NCBI RefSeq assembly: GCF_036373705.1
Contig: NC_089863.1
Span: 3,989,444-4,053,443 of the forward strand
DNA from: Amia ocellicauda
Lineage: Eukaryota > Chordata > Actinopteri > Amiiformes > Amiidae
Direction of reading: 5' to 3'
DNA: 64,000 bases
In this document: positions 12,965-34,227 of the stretch, piece by piece
Position numbering within the stretch: the first letter of the stretch is position 1
Layout: each line of letters opens with the position of its first letter
Position numbers and translations under genes: made by a program
Notes under the pieces: model-generated
Database searches by the model: none
Told to the model about the DNA's origin: nothing
Seen by the model: only the letters and a program-made list of their open reading frames with translations

Positions 12965-14004
12965 ATGCAGTGAGTGTGTGTTTCTCAGCAGTGCAGTGTG
13001 TGTCTCTCAGCAGTGCAGTGTGTGACAGTGTGTCTCTCTCTCAGCAGTGCAATGTGTGACAGTGTGTGTCCCTCTCAGCAGTGCAGTGCGTGACAGTGTG
13101 TGTCTGTCTCAGCAGTGCAGCGTGTGTGTGTCTGTCTCAGCAGTGCATTGTGTGACAGTGTGTGTCCATCTCAGCAGTGCAGTGTGTGACAGTGTGTGTC
13201 CCTCTCAGCAGTGCAGCGTGTGTGTGTATGTCTCAGCAGTGCAGCGTGTGTGTGTATGTCTCCACAGTGTAGCGTGTGACAGTGTGTGTCTGTCTCAGCG
13301 GTGCAGCATGTGACAGTGTGTGTCTGTCTCAGCGGTGCAGTGTGTGACAGTGTCTATTTCTCTCAACAGTGCAGCGTGACAGTGTGTGTCTCCCTCAGCA
13401 GTGCAGAATGTGACAGTGTGTGTCCGTCTCAGCAGTGCATTGTGTGACAGTGTGTGTCTGTCTCAGCAGTGTAGTGTGTGACAGTGTGTGTCCGTCTCCG
13501 CAGTGCAGTGTGCATTGTGTGACAGTGTGCGTCTGTCTCAGCAGTGCATTGTGTGACAGTGTGTGTCTGTCTCAGCAGTGCAGTGTGTGACAGTGTGTGT
13601 CTGTCTCAGCAGTGCATTGTGTGACAGTGTGTGTCTGTCTCAGCAGTGCAGTGTGTGACAGTGTGTGTCTGTCTCAGCAGTGCAGTGTGTGACAGTGTGT
13701 GTCTGTCTCAGCAGTGCAGTGTGTGACAGTGTGTGTCTGTCTCAGCAGTGCAGTGTGTGACAGTGTGTGTCTGTCTCAGCAGTGCATTGTGTGACAGTGT
13801 GTGTCTGTCTCAGCAGTGCATTGTGTGACAGTGTGTGTCTGTCTCAGCAGTGTAGCGTGTGACAGTGTGTGTCCCTCTCAGCAGTGCAGCGTGTGACAGT
13901 GTGTGTCTGTCTCCACAGTGCAGCGTGTGACAGTGTGCGTCTGTCTCAGCAGTGCAGTGTGTGACAGTGTGCGTCTGTCTCAGCAGTGCAGCGTGTGACA
14001 GTGT
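12965..14004. repeat. 34-bp minisatellite ending at the TNK1 start codon
   Basis: About 28-30 units with consensus CAGCAGTGCAGTGTGTGACA followed by GTGTGTGTCTGTCT. The central part (about 13600-13800) is nearly perfect with exact 34-bp spacing. The last unit runs into the first TNK1 coding exon two bases before ATG. Confidence 0.9.
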
Positions 14005-14005
14005 C

Positions 14006-22441
<8,436 letters not shown>

Positions 22442-22936
22442 GAGAGAGAGAAAGAGGGGGGTGGGGGGTTGGAGAGTAGGCAGGCAAGCGAAGGAGAGAG
22501 AGGACATTTGTTAGGGTTTAAAGTGATTAGTTCAATTACAGTCCTAATGGAGTCCTGGAGAACAGGGCTGGGGGGGAGGTGGGCATCAGTTCCTGGCCTG
22601 GCTCGTACAATTGGTCCGTTCCTACGGCCACAGAGGTGCAGCCAGCCAATGAGAGCAGAGCACATAGGATAGGACGTCCCCGCAGGAGAAGGGGCAGGGA
22701 GGGTGTCGGAGTATTATATACTCTGTTTTAGGTATTTATTTTATAAAAGCTGTTTTATTAATAACTTTTATTAGTATTATTCATTGCATATCCTTTTCAC
22801 TGAATTAATTTTTTTAAGTCTAAGTTGACTGTAAATACAGAATGTGTGTCAGAATCTATACAGAATCTGTGTCTTCCCAGTAAAATGTGTTATTAAACTG
22901 GTGGTCTGCAGGGAGGGGTCATGTGATTCACTTCTA

Positions 22937-22942
22937 AATAAA
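22937..22942 (+). terminator. tnk1: AATAAA polyadenylation signal of TNK1
   Basis: First clear AATAAA after the TNK1 stop at 22441. It implies a 3' UTR of about 0.5 kb ending near 22960. Confidence 0.6.
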
Positions 22943-22949
22943 GAAATGA

Positions 22950-24700
22950 AGTATATTTGTCTGTAGTGGGTTTACTGTATACAGATACACTGCCTGACTA
23001 GGTGGGGACCCTCCAGGGAGAGGGAAGCACAGAGAGCGAGAGAGTGAGAGAGATGGGTGGGGCCGGCTCTGCTTTTATTCACCGTCTCCTCTACAGTGGA
23101 AGCAAGTCAGCAAGTCACCACCAGGGGGAGCCTATGTGTAATATTCATGACCCCCCCCCCACAAAGAAAACAACAAAAACAGAAATAAAGACATCGTGGA
23201 ATCAATGCTGCGGTTCCTCCGAGGGAAGGCAGGGCTGTGGCAACAGTCAGATTTTCCAATAGATTCCAACTGTTCTGCGTTGACTTCTGCAATTCTCTCC
23301 AACACATATTCCCCTCTCTCTCTCTCGATCTCTCTCACACACACAAACATTCCCCTCTCCCTCCCTCCCACAACCATACACTCCCTTCTCCCTCCTGCTC
23401 GCTCTCTCACATCCTAATATGCTCTGAATTGCATCTTGGGAGGGCCGTGCTCACACAGGGTCAGAGCAGCGGTGGAGGGACTCGGAGAGACGGACACCAG
23501 CCAAGCCCTCACTTAATTGAACCTTTAATTGAACTAATACTTTCCTAAATCAGCCTTTTAAAGAGTAGAGAGTTGAGTTTAGAATTGGTTCTGTTCTTTA
23601 GTTCTTTATAAGACTCTTTTAGTACACAATTTAAAAAGTCAAATCTGAGCAGATCGTTACTTCAATTAAGTAATTGAGAGCTCAGTGGGAACCAAAAAAC
23701 AGCAAGGTAAGGGCTGCTCCAGGACCGGGGTTGGGGACCCGTGCTCAGACGGACACCTGTACGAACTCTCCCTCTGGGAACAGAGCGAAACAAACCAACC
23801 CAGAGATGCGTAAAAGATTGTTTATTGTTGTGAACAGATAATTAACAAAATGCAGACTGACCGAAACAAACGAACAACAGCTAACGAAAGCAAAAAACAG
23901 ACAAGAGAATTGAACACAGACTAACAGCAGCTCAAACAGGACGTATCGACGACACACCTGTAGCTGTAGAGGCACAAGCGAGAACAACAACTTGTAGTGT
24001 ACATTAATTCTACATTAAAACGTTTCTTTCTATACCTACGTCTGCATACATGTTTTAGGATTATAATTTCTCTCTCCTATATGGCGTCCATGCCGGTGTG
24101 TTCGATGCTGTCCGGTGGTCCTACCCGCTTCTGCCAAGTGGATTCCTGCATAGTGGTCTTGGCTTCTTTTTTTTTTTTGGCATTCGCTGCGACTCTCCCT
24201 CCCTGGCGGTTGTTTTGTTTGGTCCTCACTCGGAAGAACAGAGCGAAACTGGGAGCTCTGCCACCGGGGGGATGACAGAGCACACCAACTGAATAACGTG
24301 TGGGGGGGTTAACGTAAGAGAGAATCTATTGAACAAAGTCACGTGTGAAAAGAAGAGGCATCTCGGGGAGGTGGGGGGTATCTCGGTGGTTCGCCCTGGA
24401 TTTGGCAGCGGTCAGGAGAGAGAGATGGAGGGAGCAGGGGGAGGCCGTGGGAAGAGCTACAGAAAAGACAGGGGGCGCTTTGTTCTCTCCATCATCTGGC
24501 AGATCCTGACTAGTCTGAGGTTTTGATCAGGGCAGTGTAGGGGAGGGTGGAGGAGGCCTTTAAGGCAATACGATGGCTGCTGGAGGAGTGGAGTGATAGC
24601 AGAGTGGGGAGGAAGATAGAGAGAGAAAGAGAGGGGGGAGAGGGAGGGCAGGAGACGTGTTCTTGTCTGCTTGGGGATTGGGGGGACAGGACTGGGGTTC
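22950..24700. other. Intergenic DNA between the TNK1 and PLSCR3 3' ends
   Basis: Low-complexity pyrimidine-rich DNA and probably the PLSCR3 3' UTR (23.83-24.78 kb). No other gene was seen. The two genes converge. Confidence 0.5.
23821..23826 (-). terminator. plscr3: Candidate AATAAA signal of PLSCR3
   Basis: TTTATT on the plus strand, hence AATAAA on the minus strand, about 0.95 kb beyond the PLSCR3 stop. Nothing else with a better claim lies between it and the stop. The 3' UTR length is inferred. Confidence 0.35.
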
Positions 24701-24779
24701 TCCTGCAGCTCTCTCTCCCCGCATTCCTTCCTCTCTCTCTCCCCCTCTCTCTCTCTCCTTGATTCTCTCGCTCTCCAGC

Positions 24780-26875
24780 TCAGGAGAAGACAGTGCTGCG
24801 CTGGTTCGTGTCCCCGACTTTCTCAAAGAACATGAAGTCCTGGAGAGAGAGAGAGAAGGAGGGAGGGTAGGATACAGGAAGATCAGTCCAAGGCCCACAA
24901 TAAACAAAAACAGTGTTGCAGTGTGCGTGTCCCCAGGCCCCCGCGCCGCACTCACGATGAGGAAGCAGGCCCCCATGAGCACGGCCTTCATCTTGACGTC
25001 CAAGTCCATGGGGAACTGAATGCCGAAGTTGTCGGTGTCCGTGAAGACCTCCTTGAGCAGCCCGCTCCACTGCTTACTGATGCGGCCGATGGACGCGTCC
25101 CCGTCACGGCCCTTCAGCTGAGAGAGAGAGGGAGGGAGAAAGTGAGGGAAGAGTGAAAGAATCATTTCTGGGTGATCCGCCCCCTCTCCGCACTCCTCCC
25201 CCTCCCACCTCGAAGTTGACGTCCCCGCAGCAGTTGCAGGCGAAGCAGGGCCCCTGCAGCCGCAGCAGCGTCTCCTTGTTGGCGTTCTGGATGGAGAACT
25301 TGGGCAGGAAGGGGTGCCAGTCCTGCTGCACGTAGCCAATCGTGGTGCCGGGGGGGGCCTGCACCTCCATCTGGGACACAGAGAGAGAGACACATACAGA
25401 GAAAGAGTCATTTTGAGTCAGACTTGCCACACTTCCCTCTCCCTCTCCCTCTCCCTCCCGCTCCTTCCTGCTCCCTCTCTCCCACCCGCTCATGCCGTAC
25501 CTCTTGCAGGCAGCAGGGGCACCAGCAGGTGGCGCAGCGGAAGGGGCGCACCAGGCGGATGACCTCACGGTCGGTTATGTCCTTGATCTTCATGTCAAAG
25601 CTGCGCAGCGAGCCGCAGCAGTTGCGGGTGCAGCAGTCGTTCTTCTCCTTGGCCTTGTAGATCTTCTGGCCCAGGCTGTTCTTGATCTCGTACTGGTTGT
25701 TGGTCTCAAAGCCAATGAAGACTGGAGGGAGAAGGGGAGAAAGAGAGAGAGAGAGGTCAGAGACGCCTCCTTCCCCAGATGTGCAGCTCAGCCCCCGAAG
25801 CACAAAGAGCGCGCTGTGATCGCAGCAGAGTTCGGCTCAGCCTGCCACCGGGCCGGAGGACAACCCAAACACATCTCCTCACCCCCAACGACAACAACAA
25901 CACAAACACGTCTCCTCACCACAACACAGTCTGTAGAGCTGCTTAACGTCTTACTGTTATTGATTCTGTTCTCTTGACTGTGTCTGTAAAGACTTTGGCA
26001 ACAATTGCGTAAACTTGTCATGTCAATAAAGCTCATTTTGAATTTGAAGAGAGAGAGAGTCAGTCAACTGTCTGAGAAAGACACACAACTAATACAAATA
26101 TGACATGACAGGACCCTGACCCAGGCACTTACCTTCCAGAAGCTCCACTTTCTGGTGGATGAGAATCTGATCGATCTGAGGAGGAAGCACAGACGCCCAG
26201 TCAGCAAAACGGCCCACCGGCCACTTCATCGGAGACACGAGACATGAGACACGACACAAGGAGACCTTACCTGGGCGAGATACTCCAGGCCTGGAGGGAC
26301 CCCAACGGGCGACACGGGGGTGTACCCCGCCCCCGAGCGCCCTCCCTCGTACTCAGGCACGGAGGCGGCAGGCGGGCCGGGGCTGACCGCACCAGGCTGG
26401 TAGATCACGGGGCCCTGCTGCATGGGGGGACCCTGCGGCATCGGGGGGCCCGGGTGCATGGGGGGGCCCTGCGGCATAGGGGGTCCGCCGGGGGCAGGTT
26501 GGTACCCCATGGCGAAGCCGGGGGGGGGGGCGGCCTGGCTGGGGTCTCCGTAGCCCCCCTGCGGGACGGGGTAGGGGGGCATGGCGTAGCCCCCCTGCTG
26601 GGGCATGGGGTAAGGGGGCTGGTGTGGAGACGGGTAGCCTGGAGAGCCGGAGAGAGAGAGACCAGGCAGAGAGATTAAAACACCTAATACACACACAGAG
26701 ATGTAAATCAGTGACAGGCTTGATTCACGTGCATGTTAACACTTCTTTTTTCCCTCTTTTCCTTTGTCCACCCCCTCCTCGGCTCCCGCTCCTCATTCAC
26801 ATGAGCTGGTCTAACCGGTCCGGCCAGATTTTCAGCAACAGGTATATTCCACCTGGTTACAAACGCGCGCGCGCG

Positions 26876-26956
<81 letters not shown>

Positions 26957-27852
26957 CCGTCAGTGTCACTGTAATGCAGTCTGTATAGAAATATTATATT
27001 TTGCATGGTTTATTGATATACAACTCCTGACATATGCGTGACAATAGTTACCATTACATACATCACCAACCTGTTGGTTCATCAGTAACACTCAAACCTC
27101 CGCCATTTCTAACGACCTGGTCTGTTTTTCGTTACGGTCACAAGTTCTCGTTCAAAGGAGGCTTAACCTTGTTGTGTTGTGGTCAAAACGCACAAATGCG
27201 CCTCTGCTCTGCTGGTTATGTCAGTTAGTAGCGTACTGCGTCGACAATGCAAAGACGTGACGCTTCATTTTCATTTTCCAGCATTTGTTTTCCTGCTCCT
27301 TTCACAAAGACCCGTTGCCAAAAAATTACTGGCATTTAGACTGGGACCCGAGGTGGAAAATTGCTGGTGTCAAAATGCAGGCAATAACAAGACAGAGAGA
27401 CACGCACAGAGACAAACAGAGAGAGAGAGAGACACACACACACACACACGCAGACACAGCAGAAGACTGGGCCAGACCAATTGTTTCCTGGGAGTTACCG
27501 ACAGCCACAGAGGAGACAGGCAAGCTGCCCCCACCCTGACGCCCACTGGCATCATGGGAAAAAATAGAAAGAAAGAAAGAGAGATACACATATACACACC
27601 CATGGGAGTAGTCATACATCAATAATACAAGAAAATGCATCAACACACACAAAGACCCAGGCGCACACAATGCACACACACTGGAACAAACGGGCTGATC
27701 CAAAGGGGGGGGGCCAGGGCACAGTCACACATAGAGGGACCCAGGTGAAACAAACAAAACACAGCAGACACAGAGGTCCACACACTTGGATAGCAGATAT
27801 AGCGCCTTTCGCGGCAGTGGTCTCGAGGCCCCCCCTCACCTGGTGCGGACAT
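24780..27852 (-). CDS. plscr3: PLSCR3, phospholipid scramblase family
   Basis: Seven coding exons on the minus strand: 27852-27840, 26638-26271, 26175-26133, 25721-25501, 25370-25209, 25117-24956 and 24839-24780. The protein is 342 aa (human 295). In mammals PLSCR3 is a mitochondrial membrane protein tied to cardiolipin movement. The N-terminus (6-127) is a Pro/Gly/Gln-rich arm with repeated GPPMPQGPP-like units. The scramblase domain starts at IDQILIHQ (128). A cysteine cluster (Cys204, 207, 209, 211, 212) is the usual palmitoylation site. The acidic calcium-binding segment [12 protein letters not shown] (296-307) is followed by the hydrophobic C-terminal helix and a short tail ending [18 protein letters not shown]. 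The tiny first coding exon (M-S-A-P plus one base) is typical of the family. Its position next to TNK1 supports PLSCR3 over PLSCR1/2. Confidence 0.94.
26869..26955. repeat. (CG)/(CA)n microsatellite in PLSCR3 intron 1
   Basis: A short GC alternation followed by about 38 CA dinucleotides. Alternating purine-pyrimidine DNA of this kind can adopt Z form. Confidence 0.9.
26965..27385. repeat. Dispersed repeat family, copy B
   Basis: Second copy of the repeat at 1015-1400, same orientation, with several small indels. It lies in PLSCR3 intron 1. Confidence 0.5.
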
Positions 27853-28039
27853 GTTGCAAGAGAGAAAATCGGCGTCCCTCCTCTCTCTCTCTCTCTCTCT
27901 CTCGCTCTGTCGCTCAGGAGGGGTTGCTATGAGATGGGAGGGGGTAAGGGAGGGAAGGAGGAGAGAGAGGGAGAGATTATATTAGGGTGTGTGTCATTGT
28001 GTGTTTATTATTAATATCGAAGTGCATAAATATGTAACA

Positions 28040-28800
28040 TTTGTGTTGCTTCAATGCTTTGTCAACAGGGAGAGAGAGACAGCACGGACACAGACACTCA
28101 CACTCACACTGTGGAAAACTGTACGTCGGCAGACCACAACCGGGCCACACATTCTCAAAATGACCATTGCTAGAAAACTACATTTCCCAGGAAGCATCTG
28201 GGTCCTTTATTTCCACCGTGACCTCGGCCCTGACCCCGACTGCTGGCATTTTGTTTATCGTCTGGCCGAGGAACCAACGGTGTGCGACGAACTCCGGACT
28301 GACTTTGGACAACGAGACTTCGGCCTGGGAAACAAGTTACCACGTCTGGTTGAATGTGACCATACGAGCACGCGAGGGAGCCTCTTCGCCACGTGTGGTG
28401 GAGACTGCGGGCATCTGGATGCCACGGAGCGGCAGGAACCGTATCACGGAGGATCGCGAGGCAGGAAGCGTGACTCTGTGGCACGACAGCAGGAGGCAAC
28501 ACGAGAACAACGGGAAGTGATGGGGGCGCCACAGGACGCTGGCTGGTGCTGGTTGTGCCATCTGTGCCACAGGACGCAATATTCTCCATAACTAGGACTT
28601 CACCAGCATCGTGTCCGCACTCCATCCCCCCTGGACTCGGAGGCACGCTTTGTATTTGATATTAAATTGTACTACCGCACAACTGTAATGCTTAAATTGA
28701 ATCCTGTATTGATTGATATTACCGCACATCTGTAATGCTGTGAGCCACCCTGGGTAAGGGCATCTGCCAATAAACCAATATTCATCATACGTTGTTGATT
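28040..28800 (+). mobile_element. Probable uncharacterised retroelement with a ZNF143-like site
   Basis: A GC-balanced block without clear coding content. A 200-codon open frame at 27989-28591 shows no recognisable domain. It contains AACTACATTTCCCAGGAAGC (about 28179) and ends with GTGAGCCACCCTGGGTAAGGGCATCTGCCAATAAA, the common 3' tail of fish LINE/SINE elements. I infer a retroposed element. An unrecognised gene is less likely. Confidence 0.4.
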
Positions 28801-29440
28801 CCACAGCTCACTCAGGGAGTCTCAATTGTTCTCCTGGGATAATTACATTTATCAACATACTTTCCGCTCGTTAACGGCAATCTCTAATCGCAACCGGGGA
28901 CCCTGAGCTTCGGCACATGGGGTCAAAGTCAGCCGCTGCTGAGAAATTACTTTTACAACGCTGAGGACACAGGGAAGAGGGCGCTTAAGCCATGGAGAAT
29001 GAGACGCTAGGGTTGTTGCACAGGGTGAGCTCCGCAGACCTGCTGCAGAGTCCAGGGCAAGGGGAAGGAAACTGCCAGGCTTCCTGTGCTGTGCGGCGGT
29101 TAAATGCGTCCCCCTGTCACTTCCCCTCACTCAACTTTGAGGGTTTGATTCGAAAAACAAGGGACAGTTTGTGCGCTGGGGTTTGACACCACTGAACTGT
29201 CAAAAAAAGGAAATGAATAGTGAGAAAAGATGGGGGAGAAATAGGGGAAGAGTGAGAGAGGGTGTGAGAGAGAGAGAGAGAGAGCATACACACTGGTGGA
29301 GGTCAGGTCAAGAATGAAATCTCTCGCCGTGTAATTGTTGCACATTTGCATAGTCAAAACCGGCACACAACCGCACACTCCTCCCAGACCGGGGGGAGTT
29401 TTACTGGGCGAACCAAACCAAGTCCCAGAACAAAGAACAC
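28800..29440. other. Unassigned intergenic DNA
   Basis: No exon or known repeat recognised apart from a short GA run near 29270. Confidence 0.35.
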
Positions 29441-30165
29441 AATCAAAATAATTGTGCAGAATCTCTACAACAAACTCTGTACAGGAGTGTCTCTGTAGGG
29501 TGTGTGGAAACACCAAGGACAGCGGGGACCGAGTAGGGAAATGGAAGTAAAACATAATAAAGTTTAAAACGAGAGGAGGCCATTCGCCCCATCGTGCTCG
29601 TTTGGTGTCCATTAATAACTAAGTGATCAAGGATCCTATCCAGTCTGTTTTTAAATGTTCCCAAATTTTCAGCTTCAACCACATCGCTGGGGAGTTTGTT
29701 CAGATTGTGACGCCTCTCTGTGTGAAGAAGTGTCTCCTGTTTTCTGCCTTGAATGCCTTGAAGCCCAATTTCCATTTGTGTCCCGGGTGCGAGTGTCCCT
29801 GCTGATCTGGAAAAGCTCCTCTGGTTGATTTGGTCGATGCCTTTCATGATTTTGAAGACTTGGATCAAGTCCCCACGTAGTCTCCTCTGTTCCAGGGTGA
29901 AGAGGTTCAGGTCCTCAGTCTCTCAGTAGGACATTCCCTTCAGACCTGGAATAAGTCTGGTTGCTCTCCTCTGAACTGCCTCTAGAGCAGCGATATCTTT
30001 CTTGAAGTGTGGAGCCCAGAACTGTCCACAGTATCCAGATGAGCTCTAACTAGTGCATTGTACAGTCTGAACATCACTGCCCTTGTGCTCAATTCTACAC
30101 TTTTGACAATATACCCTAACATCCTGTTTGCCTTTTTTATTGCTTCCCCATATTGTTTGGATGGG
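29440..30165 (-). mobile_element. CR1-clade LINE fragment (copy b)
   Basis: Minus-strand coding remnant of the reverse-transcriptase C-terminus ([49 protein letters not shown]) plus the 3' region. About 430 bp (29440-29870) is nearly identical, in inverted orientation, to 41600-41985. Confidence 0.75.
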
Positions 30166-30169
30166 TTAC

Positions 30170-31714
30170 AAAAAGTATATAGGCCTATATTACCAAAAAA
30201 AAGGATGTTACGAAAAAGGATACATGACAAAATGATTCAGGTGACTTTATGAGGCAGTTGCATGTTTTATGGTGGAGGGATTGCACTCGGCGCAGGGACA
30301 CGGGCTGAACACACAGCGATAAGCCTCAGATATGCACAAGAATAATAACAAAATACACAACAATGCGACCAAAGTTCAGGCTTTTGTTGAAAAGTGTTTT
30401 TTGCGTTGTCTGTGGGGGTTTTTTTGTCTTGGTTTTTTTTGGTAAGAGAAGGGAGTGTTTGGAATTCGAGGGTGTGGTTCCGGCCAGCTCAGAGGGCCCG
30501 GCCCCGGGTTAGTCATCCTACCTGCCGCTCCAGCAAGAGACAATTGAGACGCATTCCTGCCGCTGCACCGATCACCGGAGGTCAGACTCTGGCTTCCTAC
30601 TGGGTGGCAGCAATTAAAAAGGAACAAAAAAAGCAACGGCACGCTTGGAATTACATTTCAAACCCGGGCAACCAACAAAGTCCCTTCTGTCCTCATTACT
30701 GTAGTTTCATGGAGGACTTACATTTATTTCAAGAAACGATCATAAATAACCCAAATAACCGTCTTTAATTACACCAGTTAAAGCACGATAGCTTTATCTC
30801 GCAGCGGCCACAGAATTATTGGCATGTCTAATAATTAACAGACACTGTGCACAGTAAAGAAAACTGTGCTGCGTTTTTGATCGATAAAAGAGGAAATGGA
30901 GGCTTGTGACCGGTGCTGGACAAACCGACCGCGGCGCTGCGCTGGGGTCACGCACAGAACCGTAAACTCCGACAGAGGAAGGGGGCTGGAGATTTAAATA
31001 CACGAGCAATGAAATGTAAACTGTGAATTGAAGACAGTTAAGGGTTCACAGTTAACAGACGGCACCGCTATTCTAATCGTTAGTGAGGGGACAGTGGTGG
31101 GAAAAAATAACGGCACGTTTACCTTGTTGTGGATTCCGTCGCGGAGAAGAAAGGCGCGAAACTAACGGCCCTGTCCAACCGCTTCAAAACACTTGCGTCA
31201 AAATCATAGAAACAGACGGTTATTGGGCTGCCGTACCTTGTATACTGAAACAAAACTGGACGGCCTCAATTTGGACATGAGTACATCGTGTGTCTGATGC
31301 GATTACACGATTTTCATCTCTTATTTTGTGAATATTCCCCCTCGTTCTAACGGGTCACTCGGTCACTCCCAGGCTGGCTGGCTGGATTGGGCCTGAACAG
31401 GGGTCAGACAAACACACGCTAAGGGCACGGCAACAAACTCGCTCTTTGGACAGGTAGTCTGGGATAAAAGACAGGCTGCTTTAACCGGTTATTATTGGCT
31501 GTAACTGTAATATAAAAGCAGCCATACATAGAACCCAATATTGCTCGTTAAACTAATTAGTCATAACTGAGACACTGTAGTGTACCGAATTGTGTGGCGA
31601 AAACCACTACAATAATAATACAGGACTAAAACTAGAGTGATTAAATGTACATTAAAATAAAATACATACAGGCCTGTATATTCTATTCGCACTGGACAAG
31701 TGCGTCTGCTAATA

Positions 31715-31746
<32 letters not shown>

Positions 31747-32449
31747 ACGAGACTAATTGTCCAACTGGGATGAGCTTCATATCAGATATGTAATCTTTGA
31801 AGGACACATCCATCTTTCTATCTTTTCTAGAGAAATTACAGCTGGCTGTGGTTTGATCCATTACAGTGACCACCGAGGAGGAGGGAGGGCTCATTGCCTT
31901 GATGGGATGGGATGGGATGGAGGGGCGGCCATGTCGATACAAGACAACAAGCTCCTCTCTAAACACCATTTCCGCAGCACCAAGTTTTACACTGTGGTCT
32001 AAACCAGCCACGGTACTGGCCAAGGATGTGCAGAGGGCTGCTAGTGTACTGTTGTTGTTATTATTAATAATACTGATACTAATAAAGTGCATCCATTTCT
32101 AGTGATGGGTTGGTTTCTGACTTTAATCGGAGCAATAATAATGCAACAGAAAGCCAGTCCACAGGTCCTGTCATTTGTCTATTACGTACATAAACAGGGC
32201 TTAAGTAAAGTTAGGTAAGGGTAAGGCACAGGTTTTAAGTTTTAAAAGGTATGTAAAATGCTATATCAAATACATGGTCGGCAAAGGGAAAAGTGCCAAA
32301 TGTCTCCGTTATTGAAGTTACAGGGTTGTATTATGTGTACGCACTTGCACACACATGTAAACATGTATAGGTACGCGAAATACACACGGGATACAGTGTT
32401 TTAGAAATCACTGTCTGTATCCAGTGGGTGGTGGAAAAAACACACACAC

Positions 32450-32501
<52 letters not shown>

Positions 32502-32601
32502 CTTTTGTGATGATTCGGAGCCACTCCTTCTTCGGTGTAATTAGATTCGAGTACAGACCCAGCTTTTGTTTGTCCACAAACACAAACACACACACGCACA
32601 C

Positions 32602-32659
<58 letters not shown>

Positions 32660-32920
32660 TGTCTCTCCAGCAGCCCCCTCCCTCGATGCGACTTCATGCG
32701 TGTTTTCTGCAGCGCAGTCCCGCGGCTCCAACTTCTGCACGGATGTTGCGGGGCTGCACTTCTCGAAAGAGGCGCACAGGGGTTTCGCTTCCCGCAACCG
32801 CTCAGCTCAGCTCAGCTCACCCCATCCTCCCTGCCTCCCTCCTTCCCTCCTTCCTTCCCTCCTTCCTTTCCCGCACAAACACAACCCGGACCCGCGCGCT
32901 GCCCCGCACAGCTCGCGCTC
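30170..32920. other. Unassigned intergenic DNA, possibly PLSCR3 5' intron
   Basis: Contains an AAT run (31709-31740), GATGGGATGG repeats (31903-31920), TA runs (32453-32500, 32609-32634) and CA tracts. No supported exon. Confidence 0.4.
32452..32500. repeat. (TA)n microsatellite, with a second TA/CA tract at 32608-32660
   Basis: About 24 TA dinucleotides; the second tract runs from TA directly into CA. Confidence 0.85.
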
Positions 32921-32924
32921 TTAC

Positions 32925-33175
32925 CTGCAGGCGCGCTCGGCTCGGCTCGGCTCGGCTCGGCTCGGTTCGGCTCTCGATCTCTCTTCACGAACAACGAGGA
33001 CGGACGGGTGGGTTTCAGCCTCCGAGAGGAAACTCGCCCCTTCTCCCTCTGACTCCGAGCTGCGCTGCTTTCCTTTTTTCTTTTCTTATTTCTTTCTCTG
33101 CTTTCTTTTCCTCTTTAGTGTGACCGCCTCTTGGGCGTCCTCCTCCGCCCCCTCCAGTTTGACGTGATGCCTGTC
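32925..33175 (-). other. plscr3: Candidate noncoding first exon and promoter of PLSCR3
   Basis: The minus strand carries CCTGCAG|GTAAGAG (donor at 32920-32924) at the end of a purine-rich, CpG-containing block with GAGCC pentamer repeats (complement of 32937-32965). No other minus-strand gene lies between here and PLSCR3. The PLSCR3 ATG exon has a good acceptor just upstream (pyrimidine tract and CATAG, boundary 27927/27928). A spliced 5' UTR across a 5-kb intron is therefore plausible, but it is inferred. Confidence 0.35.
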
Positions 33176-33179
33176 ACAC

Positions 33180-34220
33180 GGTTTTAATTTTCCGATTGCA
33201 GCAACAGGCGCGCTGCCCTGGTGTTGTGTGCACAGATCCCGCTATTAGCACATTGTTGCGCGGATGCCGCACTTGCGTCGTGTTGCTGCGCCTTCACGTT
33301 CACAATGGGAGTGCGCTGCTCAGCATCTCCACCGGATCTGTATTTTAATTTGCATTTGCGACAGATGACAAACTGCAGATGTGATGCAAAACGAAAAAGA
33401 ACTGCTGCTGCACAAAATGGCCTTCCACTCAGTTTGCGGCTGCGGTTCTGAGGACTTTGACGTCCCACCCCACGCATCGCAACCGAACTTCTCACACCTA
33501 AAACTATGTGCGACGTGTCCTCTGCAAGCACGATATCACGACACACACGTGTGCATTGATATTGGAGGTGCTTTAATTGAAATAAGCAGCGGGTGGGCGC
33601 ACACGCATGTGCAACACTACATACAACAACACTACACACTTCTTAGTGTGTTTAAGACGCTTCTGCTATTTCTCTGCCGTGGTTTCCGCCCACGGGTGCA
33701 TTTTGAGTTCACTTCCACTTTCTGCGCCGAGGGGTCTGCGTGGAGAGCTGTCACCGCACGGACCCCACAGCGCAAACCACACGTCCACCGCACAGGCTGC
33801 GTGTAAAAAGACCGCACATGCGTGGGAGTGGCAGTGCAAGGTTTAAACGCACACACCTCCCACCAGCTCCCACTCAGCTCAGCCAGCTGCGGGTCCGTGG
33901 TGAGCCCCGCTCCGCAAGGATACAGTGGATTAAAAGGATTCGTTTGATTAATAATACGTTTGATATTAAGGGTCTGAACGGAAACAGCCGAGCTGCGTGG
34001 AATTAAAAGTGACGCCACAGTCATGGTAGTGCCAGTAACGCAGTGCTTCCGCAAGGGGGCGCAGTTGGCGAGGCTTTTCCAGCCCAGGCGTGTGTTTGTC
34101 TCCGGTCTCCATCCAGGGCTTTGGCATGAATCCGGTTCTGGGGTTATCTTTCTCTTTGCACACAATCAGGGGTACAGTATCAGTGTAAATATCAGTATAA
34201 ATATTGTATAAATATATATT
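33180..34220. other. CpG-containing unassigned DNA
   Basis: Moderately GC-rich with many CpGs beside the candidate PLSCR3 first exon. It could include promoter DNA. I found no coherent reading frame on either strand. Confidence 0.35.
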
Positions 34221-34227
34221 GTCCTAG

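Noticed and set aside
13000-14000. CRISPR-like appearance of evenly spaced repeats
   Set aside because: Units are contiguous with no unique spacers, and the genome is vertebrate. It is a minisatellite.
27989-28591. 200-codon plus-strand frame as a gene
   Set aside because: No domain or splice context, mirror frames on the other strand and a retroelement tail at its end. Kept only as a repeat.
31709-32102. Overlapping frames on both strands suggesting an exon
   Set aside because: No splice signals consistent with a neighbouring gene and no family match recognised.
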